NCBI GenBank assembly: GCA_041686855.1
Contig: JAWLDA010000007.1
Coordinates: 124,001 to 188,000, forward strand
Source: JAWLDA01 sp041686855
GTDB taxonomy: Bacteria > Bacillota > Limnochordia > DTU080 > RSA5
Length of the DNA stretch: 64,000 bases
Direction of reading: 5' to 3'
The position numbers and the translations under genes are program-made. The notes below the pieces were generated by a model. That model was not told the origin of the DNA. It worked only from the letters and a program-made list of their open reading frames with translations, and ran no database searches. Shown piece by piece: positions 26,442-34,986 of this stretch; positions within the stretch are counted from its first letter, which is position 1; every line of letters begins with the position of its first letter.

Positions 26442-27257
26442 ATGCCGCGTACGGTCGATATCGGACGGGAGAACAACGAGTTTCAGCGTCTCGAGGTCCT
26501 GAAACGAAACCGAACCAAGCGCAAACAGTACGGTGAGATCTTTGTCGAAGGGGTCGCAGCGATCAACGCCATTGTTGAAGCCCAATGGGCAGTGCGCGCC
26601 GTGGTCTACAACCGGGAGTCCCCCCTATCGCTATGGGCCCAACAGATCATCGCTCGCGCCAACCCAGAGCGGGTGCTCCGTCTCACCTCCGACTTAATGG
26701 CGAAGCTGTCGGACCGCGAGGACGCCTCAGAACTCATCGTCATCGCCGAGAGGCACGAGCGCTCTTTGGCGTCGATTCGTCTCGACACCAACCCACTCGT
26801 CCTCCTCTTTGACCGACCGTCCAACCACGGCAATCTAGGCTCGATCATCCGCAGCGCCGACGCATTGGGCGCTACCGCGCTCATTACGACAGGGCACTCC
26901 GTCGATCTCTTCGAACCGGCAGTCCTGCGAGCCTCTCTCGGCGCCTTCTTTGCCCTCCCCGTCATCCACTGCGATTCACCACAGCGTGTCGAATCGTGGT
27001 TGACCGCGGCCAGGCGCACGCTCCCCAACCTTAAAGTAGTTGGTGCAATCACGGACGCGACCATACCCCTTCACGCCTGCGACATGCGCGGCCCTGTCGT
27101 CCTCCTTTTGGGGAACGAAGCCCGCGGGATCAGCCGCGCTCTCACCGAGTTGGTCGACGAGCCCGTCGCGATCCCCATGGGTGGCACAGTCGACAGCTTG
27201 AACGTCGCCTGCGCCGGTACGGTGATGCTCTACGAGGCCTCGCGCCAGCGGTCGTAG
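26442..27257 (+). CDS. SpoU/TrmH-family RNA 2'-O-methyltransferase
   Basis: 271 residues with the three SpoU motifs that build the knotted AdoMet site: NHGNLGSIIRSADALG, LLLGNEARGIS, and IPMGGTVDSLNVACAGTVML. An N-terminal RNA-binding-like region begins LEVLKRNRTKRKQYGEIFVEG. It should methylate a ribose in tRNA or rRNA; the exact site cannot be told. ATG 26442 follows AGGAG at 9 nt. It stands alone, convergent with the coiled-coil gene. Confidence 0.9.
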   Translation: MPRTVDIGRENNEFQRLEVLKRNRTKRKQYGEIFVEGVAAINAIVEAQWAVRAVVYNRESPLSLWAQQIIARANPERVLRLTSDLMAKLSDREDASELIVIAERHERSLASIRLDTNPLVLLFDRPSNHGNLGSIIRSADALGATALITTGHSVDLFEPAVLRASLGAFFALPVIHCDSPQRVESWLTAARRTLPNLKVVGAITDATIPLHACDMRGPVVLLLGNEARGISRALTELVDEPVAIPMGGTVDSLNVACAGTVMLYEASRQRS

Positions 27258-27301
27258 CTCGTAACGCTTGCGACCATACGACGAGTAAAGCGAATAACGT
27301 G

Positions 27302-27335
27302 CAGGGATGGACTCCCTGTAGAGTCCCGTGGGACT
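27302..27335. terminator. Two adjacent hairpins between convergent genes
   Basis: CAGGGA (27302-27307) pairs with TCCCTG (27313-27318), and AGTCCC (27322-27327) pairs with GGGACT (27330-27335). Both are perfect 6-bp stems in the 77-nt gap between two convergent stop codons. There is no clear U tract. Confidence 0.4.
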
Positions 27336-27886
27336 TACTTGAGGGAGAGGGCCTCTTCGACACGCTCAAGACGGGCGTAAACATCGTCGAAGCGTGCCCG
27401 TTCCAACTTAGCCTCCGATTTGCTTTCGGCCGCCACGTTTTCTACTCGCCAACGAACCCGACTCACCTCATCGTTCGTATGAGAGGAAAAATGTCCGAAA
27501 TTGGCCTCGACGCGAATGAAACCCTCGGAGATCTGGCGACGCATGTCACGGATTGACTTCGTGGCACGTGTTTCGGCCCCGTCCATGCGTTGGTCGAGCC
27601 CGTCCATGCGCTGGTCAAGCCCATCCATGCGCTTGTCGAGCCCGTCCATGCGCTGCTCGAGCCCGTCCATGCGCTTGTCGAGCCCGTCCATGCGCTGGTC
27701 AAGCCCGTCCATGCGCTGCTCGAGCCCGTCCATGCGCTGCTCGAGCCCGCCTATGCGCTGCTCGAGCCGGTCCATGCGCTGTTCGAGGCGCGAGTTGGAG
27801 CTTCGAACTTCGGCCACGTGTCGCAAGAGCTGCGCCAACTGTTCTCCCAACTTATCAATCTTGGTCTCGATGGTGGACTCGTTCAT
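27335..27886 (-). CDS. Coiled-coil protein with heptad repeats (RMDGLEQ)
   Basis: 183 residues. The centre (about 38-105) is ten near-identical heptads of the RMDGLEQ/RMDGLDQ/RMDGLDK type, ideal for a long two- or three-stranded coiled coil. The N-terminus (IETKIDKLGEQLAQLLRHVA) and C-terminus (KSEAKLERARFDDVYARLER) are also helical. No signal or membrane segment is seen. ATG 27886 has GGAGG 9 nt upstream. It is similar in style to phage-tail and DUF1640-like coiled-coil proteins, but no specific family is claimed. Heptad number may vary between strains. Confidence 0.75.
   Translation of the reverse strand: MNESTIETKIDKLGEQLAQLLRHVAEVRSSNSRLEQRMDRLEQRIGGLEQRMDGLEQRMDGLDQRMDGLDKRMDGLEQRMDGLDKRMDGLDQRMDGLDQRMDGAETRATKSIRDMRRQISEGFIRVEANFGHFSSHTNDEVSRVRWRVENVAAESKSEAKLERARFDDVYARLERVEEALSLK
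27580..27790. repeat. 21-bp tandem coding repeat
   Basis: Units of 21 bp (on the plus strand CGTCCATGCGCTGGTCGAGC-like) run about ten times and encode the heptads of the coiled-coil protein. Copies differ at few positions. Because the unit is a multiple of three, copy change keeps the frame. Confidence 0.9.
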
Positions 27887-28068
27887 AAACCATCGCCTCC
27901 ATGGCGGTTTGGTGCCGGCACCTTCACTCTACCGGCACCCAGACCTTGGTGGCAACGTCCGTTTCGAGCGCTTAGAGGCGTTTTGTCCGTAACGCGCTCG
28001 TAAGAATTCTCCTCGAATCTCCCGGAATCGGCCATTTCCTTTAACCCAGCGACAGACTTCGTGACGCG

Positions 28069-29568
28069 CTACGCAACCGGCTCGTCCAGACGATTCATCT
28101 CCGAAGTCATCTCCCAACGGTGCTGGTCGGGAGGCTGGACACGCTCGGCCCACGCCTGGATCACACTCAACTGTCGACGTTTCTCGTCCATCCTACGGGC
28201 GATGGTCTCGGGATTCCAGTCACTCAGGACTTGGTCCGTCAACTCTCGGAGTATCTTCCGGCAGCTTGGATCGTCGGCACGGTTCATCATCTCGCACGGG
28301 TCATCGGCCAGATTAAAGAGTTGTGCCGGCTCCTCGTGGTAGTAACACAACTTCCACTCCCCACGCCGCACCATCCGGTGATACCACCCCTCATACGTGC
28401 AGTACTCGGAGTAAGCGATATCTTCCCACGCGCTCTCACTCTCTCCGTCAGGCGGGAAAAGCTGCCGCAGATCGCGCCCGTGGGCCCCCGGCAACGGATC
28501 GCCGCCGAGCGCCGCAATCATGGTCGCAGCGATATCCAGCGAGCTAATGACTCGCCGACAGCGGCCGCCGGCGGGAAGGACACCGGGCCAAACCACGATC
28601 GCCGGGACGCGCGCCGACTCTTCATAGAAGCTCTGCTTCCACCAGAGTCCATGCTCCCCGACGTGATCGCCGTGATCGGAGAGGTAGACGATCACCGTGT
28701 TCTCGGCGAGGCCGTTGGCGCCGAGCGCTCCAAGAATCTCACCGATCATCGTATCAAGTCGCGTCACCATACCCCAGTAAGCCGCACGGGCACGCAGGCA
28801 CTCCTCGTCGCTTACCGACTCGATTCCGTGCATCGCACGCCACCGTCTGTGGTGGGGATGCAACGCGTCGGAGAACGGTTCGGGATGATCCGGGAGCGTC
28901 ATGCTATCCTTGTATAACTCGTAGTCGCGCCGCTCGGCGACGTACGGCTGATGGGGAAGCATAAGGCCGACCGTAAGGCAAAAGGGATCCGCGTCGCCGC
29001 GCCGGCGCTTCTCGCCTTCATGGTTGAGGAAGCGCACCGCCGCATCCGTCACCTCTTGGTCGTGCACCTGGTACGCGTTGAGGCCCGCGCCGGACCGCCT
29101 AAGGCTGACGCGCCCCGGGTCCTGCGCCCCGTCGAGGAGACCGCGATCGACCCTGCGCCCGACGAGGTAGTTGGGGTAGTGATCGCCCACCTGACGCTCG
29201 GCGTAGCCACGCAACTGATCGCTACCGATCGAGTGCAGTCTGCCGATGAGCACCGGGCGGTACCCGGCCGCGCCCCAGGCGTGCGCGTAGGTCGGCATCG
29301 CCGCATCGAGGATCTGATCGTTCGTCCACACCCGATTCTCGTGCGGGTGCCGTCCCGTCAACAGGGACATGCGAGAAGGCCCGCACAACGGCGCCGGAGA
29401 GTACGCCTGTTCAAACACGACGCCTCGTGCTGCGAGTGCGTCCAGGTTGGGCGAATTCACCAGCGGATCCCCGTAACACCCCAGCACGGACGCGTTGTGC
29501 TGATCCGAGTAGAGAAAGAGGAGGTTTGGCCGTTCAGTGTTTGACGCTGCGTTATGCCGTGCGTTCAC
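28069..29568 (-). CDS. Sulfatase (type I, FGly-dependent)
   Basis: 499 residues of the alkaline-phosphatase/sulfatase fold. The N-terminal metal motif is LLFLYSDQHNAS. The modified-Cys signature is LCGPSRMSLLTGRHP. The second metal site is YLSDHGDHVGEHGLWWK, and the C-terminal region has WYHRMVRRGEWKLCYY. It hydrolyses an organic sulfate ester after Cys is converted to formylglycine. No signal peptide is seen, so a cytoplasmic site is likely. GTG 29568 overlaps the stop of the upstream sulfatase (GGTGAACGCACGGCATAA), implying coupling. It resembles the sulfatase at 56658-58133. Confidence 0.9.
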   Translation of the reverse strand: MNARHNAASNTERPNLLFLYSDQHNASVLGCYGDPLVNSPNLDALAARGVVFEQAYSPAPLCGPSRMSLLTGRHPHENRVWTNDQILDAAMPTYAHAWGAAGYRPVLIGRLHSIGSDQLRGYAERQVGDHYPNYLVGRRVDRGLLDGAQDPGRVSLRRSGAGLNAYQVHDQEVTDAAVRFLNHEGEKRRRGDADPFCLTVGLMLPHQPYVAERRDYELYKDSMTLPDHPEPFSDALHPHHRRWRAMHGIESVSDEECLRARAAYWGMVTRLDTMIGEILGALGANGLAENTVIVYLSDHGDHVGEHGLWWKQSFYEESARVPAIVVWPGVLPAGGRCRRVISSLDIAATMIAALGGDPLPGAHGRDLRQLFPPDGESESAWEDIAYSEYCTYEGWYHRMVRRGEWKLCYYHEEPAQLFNLADDPCEMMNRADDPSCRKILRELTDQVLSDWNPETIARRMDEKRRQLSVIQAWAERVQPPDQHRWEMTSEMNRLDEPVA

Positions 29569-31090
29569 CGGTCGCCGCCTCGCTCTCAATTCCCAGTCTC
29601 TGCTTCTGCTCCGGCGGCGCCCCAATCTCGTCCAGTCTCCGCGCTAAAGCGCTGCGCAGTCGTTTGGCCTGCTGCGGGTGCTCGTCGATGACATTCTGTA
29701 ACTCATTCGGATCAACCGAGCGATTTGAGAGCCAACTCTCACCCGCGTACGGCGTGTGCTCGACCGGCCTGCATCCTTCCGGCGTGTACGGCCCCACGTT
29801 GAAGCGTTGAAAGAGCGGCAGCCGGTGGCTGTACCAATTGAGCGGGGCATTCCCCTCTACAGGTTGCTGGTGCAACACCCAGCGGCCGTCGGCGATCGAC
29901 ATCCCCTGGCCGAACATGCCGTAGATGGCGTACTCACGCGTCGGTATCGAGGCATTTTCAAGGAGAGGCAGCAGGTTAATGCCGTGGCGATCAGGGGGAA
30001 TCTCCGCCCCCACCGCTGCAAGGGTCGTCGGGTACAGGTCGACCAATTGTACCAGTTGTTCACGCCGCTCCCCGTGCCCGAGGGTCGGATGGGCGACGAT
30101 GAGCGGGATGTGGGCGATCGGGTCGTAAAGGTGGGTCTGCAGCTTGCCCGTACGCCCGCGAGCGCCATTGTACGTGCCGTGGTCCGATGTGAAGATCACC
30201 AAGGTGTCCTTCCAGAGGTCGTGCCGGTCGAGCGCGTCGAGGAGACGACCGAGGCACTTGTCTACATGGACGACACTGGCGGCATAAAGCGCCTGCGTGT
30301 GCCGGAGTTGGTCCGATGTGAGCCCCGACTTCGCGATCTCCTGATACGGCGCGATCGGCAGGTACTCGTCAATGTCGTACCCGCGGGGATCAAACATCTT
30401 AACAAACCGCTCCGGCGGATCCCACGGCTCGTGCGGCGGAAAACAATCGACGTGAAGGAAGAAGTCCTCCCGCGTGTGGTTGCGATCCACCCAATCGGCC
30501 GCCGTCTGAAAGGTCTGGGCCGCAAACCACGTCTCCTCATCGAACGTGCCGTCACTCTTGCGACGAATCAGTTCCACATTGCGAAAATGTCGCTCTGTGC
30601 CGTGCTTGCGGTATCGCTCCGAGGGAAGCGGCACGTCAATCGGATCCGTCCGGTACGCGTCACCCTCGATGCCTCGAATAAATTCAAAGCCGGAGAAGCC
30701 CATGTGGTAGTTGCCCGACCCCTTCTCCCAGAGGTGGAAGTGATCCGTCGACAGGAAACTGACACGCTGGCCGAGCGCCAAGGAGCGGTTGGGCAGTCCC
30801 GAGACCTCCCGAGGCAAATCCCGGTCGTCATCTTCGAGTGGGCCCCAGCCCCGGAACGGGAACTCATACCGTCCCGTGTAAATGTCACGCCGAGCCGGCA
30901 TACAGGGATGAGAGCCGCACCAGCAGTTGTCAAAGACGGTGCCTCGAGCTGCCAACCGGTCAAGGTTTGGGGTCGGTACCACCCAGTCGGGTTGTCCATC
31001 CCCCGTCACTTCGGAGAGGGGACGACCCTGGTGGTACGGGCCACAGTGGTCGCGTCGCAACGTGTCGCAAAGGATCATGATGACATTCAT
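29552..31090 (-). CDS. Sulfatase (CxPAR-type signature)
   Basis: 512 residues. Metal motif MILCDTLRRDHCG, signature GSHPCMPARRDIYTGRYEF, and FTSDHGTYNGARGRTGKLQ mark a type I sulfatase. The signature has Ala where Ser is commonest (CxPAR), a tolerated variant. Sequence around the active site differs from the other four sulfatases here, so its substrate is probably different. It has no signal peptide. It is the first of a two-sulfatase pair read with the gene at 28069, and lies 108 nt downstream of a Gfo/Idh gene. Confidence 0.88.
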   Translation of the reverse strand: MNVIMILCDTLRRDHCGPYHQGRPLSEVTGDGQPDWVVPTPNLDRLAARGTVFDNCWCGSHPCMPARRDIYTGRYEFPFRGWGPLEDDDRDLPREVSGLPNRSLALGQRVSFLSTDHFHLWEKGSGNYHMGFSGFEFIRGIEGDAYRTDPIDVPLPSERYRKHGTERHFRNVELIRRKSDGTFDEETWFAAQTFQTAADWVDRNHTREDFFLHVDCFPPHEPWDPPERFVKMFDPRGYDIDEYLPIAPYQEIAKSGLTSDQLRHTQALYAASVVHVDKCLGRLLDALDRHDLWKDTLVIFTSDHGTYNGARGRTGKLQTHLYDPIAHIPLIVAHPTLGHGERREQLVQLVDLYPTTLAAVGAEIPPDRHGINLLPLLENASIPTREYAIYGMFGQGMSIADGRWVLHQQPVEGNAPLNWYSHRLPLFQRFNVGPYTPEGCRPVEHTPYAGESWLSNRSVDPNELQNVIDEHPQQAKRLRSALARRLDEIGAPPEQKQRLGIESEAATGERTA

Positions 31091-31198
31091 GGCGGCTCCT
31101 CCTTGCGCGAGAAATCGGTCATAAAGGCTAGATTAAGTACTTATTAGTGCAGCGCAGACGCCTTCCTTTGATCTGTCAGTGAACTAACGCTCTTCTCT

Positions 31199-32350
31199 TT
31201 ACTCTGGAAGTCCGACATGGTCCCAAAACTGGGTTGACGGCGAGGCCCCGCGATGCAGATTGGGAATAGGGACCGGCGCGCCTCCCAGCTCTGCAGAGCG
31301 TACGGCCATGATGCCAGGCACCGTGTAATCGGCCATGCGATACACGTCAATCGGCGAAGGCCTCCCCTTCAAAATTGCGTCGACCCAACTCTTGATCAGG
31401 CGAATGTCGGTTCCACCGTGGCTCCCCTTCCCTTCTGCCTGAGACGGAGCCGTGCCGATGTCGATCCGCTCCCACCCCTCACGGTGATCGCGCCCCTTGG
31501 CAAAGCGCCGACAGTACCCCTCATAGGCCGACCATTCAGCGCCGCCTTCGGTGCCGAACAGGCGATACCGATGCTCCTGGGGTCGAGGCGAATTGAGGGT
31601 GATGAGGATGCGAATGAGACTCCCATTTGCCGTCTCGAAAAGCGCGATTTGTCCGTCCGACCGAAGAGGAGCCTCCGGCGACCACCACGGCCCACTGCGA
31701 CAACTTACCGAGACACACCGATCGTCGAGTACCTCAAGGAGCGGACCTAAGTCGTGCGTCAAATATTGAATCGGGGGTTGATCCGCCCGCCAGATGGGTT
31801 GCACCTCGCGTTGACCACGAGCCTCCGAGGGGCTCAGGCGGGTCCCGTCCCGCGCGAAAAGCGTCTGGGGAAGGTAATGCAAGTACTCCGCCTCCGCCAA
31901 CGAGATCGCGCCGAAAAGACCCTCGACGTACCACTTGCGCCAGTGACTGAGGAAGTAATTAAAGGAGCGATTCTCCCCCAGCATGTACAACCGACCGCTC
32001 CGCTCGACACAATCTCGCAACTGGATCACTTCTTCGAACGTGTACGCGCCGGGAATCTCTGAGAAGACGTGGCACCCTGCCTCCAGTGCCTGGCACGCGT
32101 GCTCCACTTGTCGCTTCGCATTGGTGGCGATCACCATCGCGTCGGGTCGGAGCGCAAGCACCTCTTCGTACTCATGGAGAACGGGTGTTTTTGCACGGGC
32201 CATCACCTTGTGCGCCTGCTCTCTATACTGATCGAGGCGGTCACACACCCCCACCACTTCGACCTCGTCGAGGCTCATCAGACTCCTCAGGTGAGCCAGG
32301 CCACGTCTTAGTCCCACCACACCTACTCTTAATCGCTCGTTGCCGCCCAT
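31199..32350 (-). CDS. Gfo/Idh/MocA-family protein, atypical (lacks EKP Lys)
   Basis: 383 residues from ATG 32350 (GGGAGG 8 nt upstream). The N-terminal Rossmann domain begins LRVGVVGLRRGLAHLRSL, with GxRRG where GxGxxG is usual. The position of the family's EKP motif reads HVFSEIPGAYTF, so the Lys thought to assist catalysis is replaced by Ile. The C-terminal domain has IRILITLNSPRPQEHRYRLFG and PIDVYRMADYTVPGIMAVRS. It forms a subfamily with the proteins at 44950 and 59223. It may bind a sugar nucleotide or act without normal hydride transfer. Confidence 0.85.
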   Translation of the reverse strand: MGGNERLRVGVVGLRRGLAHLRSLMSLDEVEVVGVCDRLDQYREQAHKVMARAKTPVLHEYEEVLALRPDAMVIATNAKRQVEHACQALEAGCHVFSEIPGAYTFEEVIQLRDCVERSGRLYMLGENRSFNYFLSHWRKWYVEGLFGAISLAEAEYLHYLPQTLFARDGTRLSPSEARGQREVQPIWRADQPPIQYLTHDLGPLLEVLDDRCVSVSCRSGPWWSPEAPLRSDGQIALFETANGSLIRILITLNSPRPQEHRYRLFGTEGGAEWSAYEGYCRRFAKGRDHREGWERIDIGTAPSQAEGKGSHGGTDIRLIKSWVDAILKGRPSPIDVYRMADYTVPGIMAVRSAELGGAPVPIPNLHRGASPSTQFWDHVGLPE

Positions 32351-32448
32351 CTACTCGCCTCCCGTTAAAAGCCACAGCCGCCAGCAGAGTTCACGTCGGA
32401 CGTTCGGAGCAGGACGTTTGACGCGCGACGCTCATACTCACCGCAAAC

Positions 32449-34017
32449 TTACCGCGAAACCCACACCGGGCTCGTCCAAGCCCACTGGCCGTTTCGCTGA
32501 GCGACTCGCATGCGGTATACGTCCGTCTCGCCTTCGGGGTCGTCGACCATGCGCTCTCTCACCGTATAATCGCTTTGCGGCACGGCTCGGTGAATCCGGA
32601 CCGATTCCGACAGCCACCCGCGGAAGTTCTCACTGAGGGATCCCTGAATGAGGCGTGCCAAGGGCACCCGCACGCGCCACTCGTTCATGGTGATCACCAA
32701 CTCCGCCGCGGGCTCCATGCGCACGGTGAGAATGAGCGCCTGTGTCTCGGGTTGGCGCGGCGAGGGGTTCGCCCAACATTTCGACTGCCAGGCGCACGAA
32801 CGGGCGTCACGGGCGATCAGCCTGTGTGGCACGTCTTCGGAACCGGGCGCGTCGTCGTCTGGCGAGAGAATCGTCTCGCCCCGAAAGCAGGGCGTCACGT
32901 CAACGAGTTCGCCACTTTGGAGCTGCACCGCACCTTCGATCTCAGCCCGCGTCGTCCGGGATCCCCAGCCCCATTCGATCCGTATCTTCCACTCCGATGA
33001 CACATCTTGCTTTGATCCCGGCAACGGCGCTTTGTCACGGGCAGACGTGAGGGGCGCTGCTACTGTCGGCGCGGACGTACCGATGCTCGGAGCCGTGATA
33101 CGACGCACGACGCGCTCATTCTTGAGGATGTCGACGAACTCGATGGCGTCTTGACCCACGACGTGCACATCGAGTTCCCGTTCGCCTGCGGCTGCAATCT
33201 CCTCACCCGGCATGGCTCCGTTTACGGTGAAGAGCGCACTGATCTTATCGCCGCTGACCGCGCATGTACGCCGGGCAAGCAGCGCGTCCCACAGGGATTC
33301 GCGGGTGAGCTCCTTGGCCCAAATCCCCACCAGACCGTCTCCGTACGAGCCGGGGAAGCCACCGTGGTGGTCTGTCCCGCCGACCAGACCAAATCGGTGT
33401 CCCTGCTGCAGACCGAATGAAGCCGTCCCCTGCATGTCACGGGGGCCCATGGTGTGGTACAGCGGAAAGGGCGCGTCGTCGCTCTCTGAACACCCATGGA
33501 GGCTAAAGATCTCGACGAGCGGCGAGCGCTGTTCATTGAAATGGGCCCAATTAATCCCGCGACGGCCCGGTCCGTAGCCGATGTGGTGCGGCATGAGTAA
33601 AAACGTACGACCCTGTGCGTGTAGACGAGTCTCCAACTCGTCAAGGTGACGCCCGTCGATAAGCCCACCCGCGAGCTCTCGGTAGTAAACGTTGTGGTCT
33701 CCAGACTCGAGCGAGTGCCATTCATACGATAAAAACGGCACAAAGCGGCCGGGCCGGTCGTAACGTGCCGCCATCTTGCGCACGTTGGGCCAGTTGCGTG
33801 CACAGCGGGCGAAGCCTTCGGTGTGGTAATCGATGATCTGGGCGTAGCGCGAGCGATCCGTCGGCATGTCGGGCCAGAATGCGTGTCCGGTCACCGAGCA
33901 AAAGTCCAATTGTTCCATGGCGCACTCAAGGGCGCGTTCGTACGTCCCGTATCCATACGAGATAGAACAGTGACTGTGCAAATCTCCCCAGTACAGCGTG
34001 TAACCGTTCGTACCCAT
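32449..34017 (-). CDS. DUF3604/PHP-like metal-dependent protein
   Basis: 522 residues. The N-terminus YTLYWGDLHSHCSISYG carries a PHP-like DLHSH metal motif. Further metal-type residues lie in SVTGHAFWP, FLSYEWHS, LLMPHHIGYGPG, VEIFSLHG and LVGGTDHHGGFPGSYG. The pattern fits DUF3604 proteins, thought to be hydrolases of the PHP/amidohydrolase type. The C-terminal 200 residues are beta-rich (MEPAAELVITMNEWRVRVPL). No signal peptide. It sits between a Gfo/Idh and a ThuA-like gene, as often seen in sugar-catabolic clusters. The substrate is unknown. Confidence 0.8.
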   Translation of the reverse strand: MGTNGYTLYWGDLHSHCSISYGYGTYERALECAMEQLDFCSVTGHAFWPDMPTDRSRYAQIIDYHTEGFARCARNWPNVRKMAARYDRPGRFVPFLSYEWHSLESGDHNVYYRELAGGLIDGRHLDELETRLHAQGRTFLLMPHHIGYGPGRRGINWAHFNEQRSPLVEIFSLHGCSESDDAPFPLYHTMGPRDMQGTASFGLQQGHRFGLVGGTDHHGGFPGSYGDGLVGIWAKELTRESLWDALLARRTCAVSGDKISALFTVNGAMPGEEIAAAGERELDVHVVGQDAIEFVDILKNERVVRRITAPSIGTSAPTVAAPLTSARDKAPLPGSKQDVSSEWKIRIEWGWGSRTTRAEIEGAVQLQSGELVDVTPCFRGETILSPDDDAPGSEDVPHRLIARDARSCAWQSKCWANPSPRQPETQALILTVRMEPAAELVITMNEWRVRVPLARLIQGSLSENFRGWLSESVRIHRAVPQSDYTVRERMVDDPEGETDVYRMRVAQRNGQWAWTSPVWVSR

Positions 34018-34165
34018 CTGCCTCGTCCTCTCATGCGGAACATAGCCGCCTTACCATCTTGGTTTTTTTGAAACTGGAATAACAGAGACAAGTTATCGGT
34101 TGGACTCATAAACAACCCGTCAGCGTTTGTCTACTATCAGGGACGGCCTCGTTACGGGCTCCCTA

Positions 34166-34870
34166 TCACCGCAGAGCCCACTGTACGCCGTTGACAGCCA
34201 ACTGCCGAAACGCCGGCAGCTCGAAATCCTCGGGGTGCCCCATGGTCGTCGTAAAGACGCGCCCCCCGCCCCAGTGAACCCACGTCCACGCCACGGGATT
34301 CACCTGGCGCTCCGGACGCGAGCTCGGCCCCACCGAACTCCCATCGAGGAGAACCTCCGCCGACGCGGGCGGGTAATCGGGCACGACGTGGTACAGCCAG
34401 GAGCGGACGTGAAACGACCGCGGAACGCCCTGGAGGATCGGATGCTCTTCCGCCCCGGCCCGGACCGCCACATCGGTGCTCGACTCATGCCCGTAATGGT
34501 AGATCCACGGCGCTCCCAACACCTTAGCTCCAAAGTGGTTCCAGGAGACGAGCGGGTGACCCTCCGGGTACCGAAATGCGTGGGTCGAGGTGCGGAACCC
34601 GACCACGGGTTTCCCCGCTTTGAGGTACCGCTCGATGGCCGCCACCTGCTCCGGAGGAAGGGTGCGAAAGCGCATGTAAAAGACCGCGACATCTGCCTCG
34701 TCCAATGCGTCGAGGCCAGGAATGTTCGACGAGTTTTTAGGATCGGGCTGAGCAGTAAGCACCGAGGTTTGCACACCAAGTGTAGCGCCAACCTCGGACG
34801 CCAGATCCGGAAGGGTGAGCTCCGATTTATATTCGTCCTCGCCAGCGACAAAGATTACGTGTTTACTCAT
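34166..34870 (-). CDS. ThuA-like (trehalose-utilisation type) protein
   Basis: 234 residues of the class I glutamine-amidotransferase-like fold: KHVIFVAGEDEYKSELTLPD, ALDEADVAVFYMRFRTLP, YLKAGKPVVGFRTSTHAFRY, WNHFGAKVLGAPWIYHYG, and near the end WTWVHWGGGRVFTTTMGHPED. ThuA is needed for disaccharide use in rhizobia; the reaction is not settled. ATG 34870 has GGAGG 8 nt upstream; the frame stays open 20 codons further, into the promoter region. Last-read genes of this run are the two sulfatases, so 34870-28069 could be one long transcript. It is divergent from the ROK regulator. Confidence 0.85.
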   Translation of the reverse strand: MSKHVIFVAGEDEYKSELTLPDLASEVGATLGVQTSVLTAQPDPKNSSNIPGLDALDEADVAVFYMRFRTLPPEQVAAIERYLKAGKPVVGFRTSTHAFRYPEGHPLVSWNHFGAKVLGAPWIYHYGHESSTDVAVRAGAEEHPILQGVPRSFHVRSWLYHVVPDYPPASAEVLLDGSSVGPSSRPERQVNPVAWTWVHWGGGRVFTTTMGHPEDFELPAFRQLAVNGVQWALR

Positions 34871-34986
34871 GCCAATCGCCTCCGCCAACGTGCACTGCAG
34901 TGTTAAGCCACGACTTCGGCACTGGGTCAAAAATCCCTGAAAAAAGCTTTAAACATGTTAAAATGAGAGTTGGTGATTGTGTAACG

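Noticed and set aside
27501..28003. Three overlapping plus-strand frames with repeated SSPSMR, CARPCA or HALVEPV strings
   Set aside because: All are shadows of the 21-bp heptad repeat on the minus strand.
29756..31147. 463-codon plus-strand frame opposite a sulfatase
   Set aside because: Antisense shadow; the minus strand carries the full sulfatase signature and metal sites.
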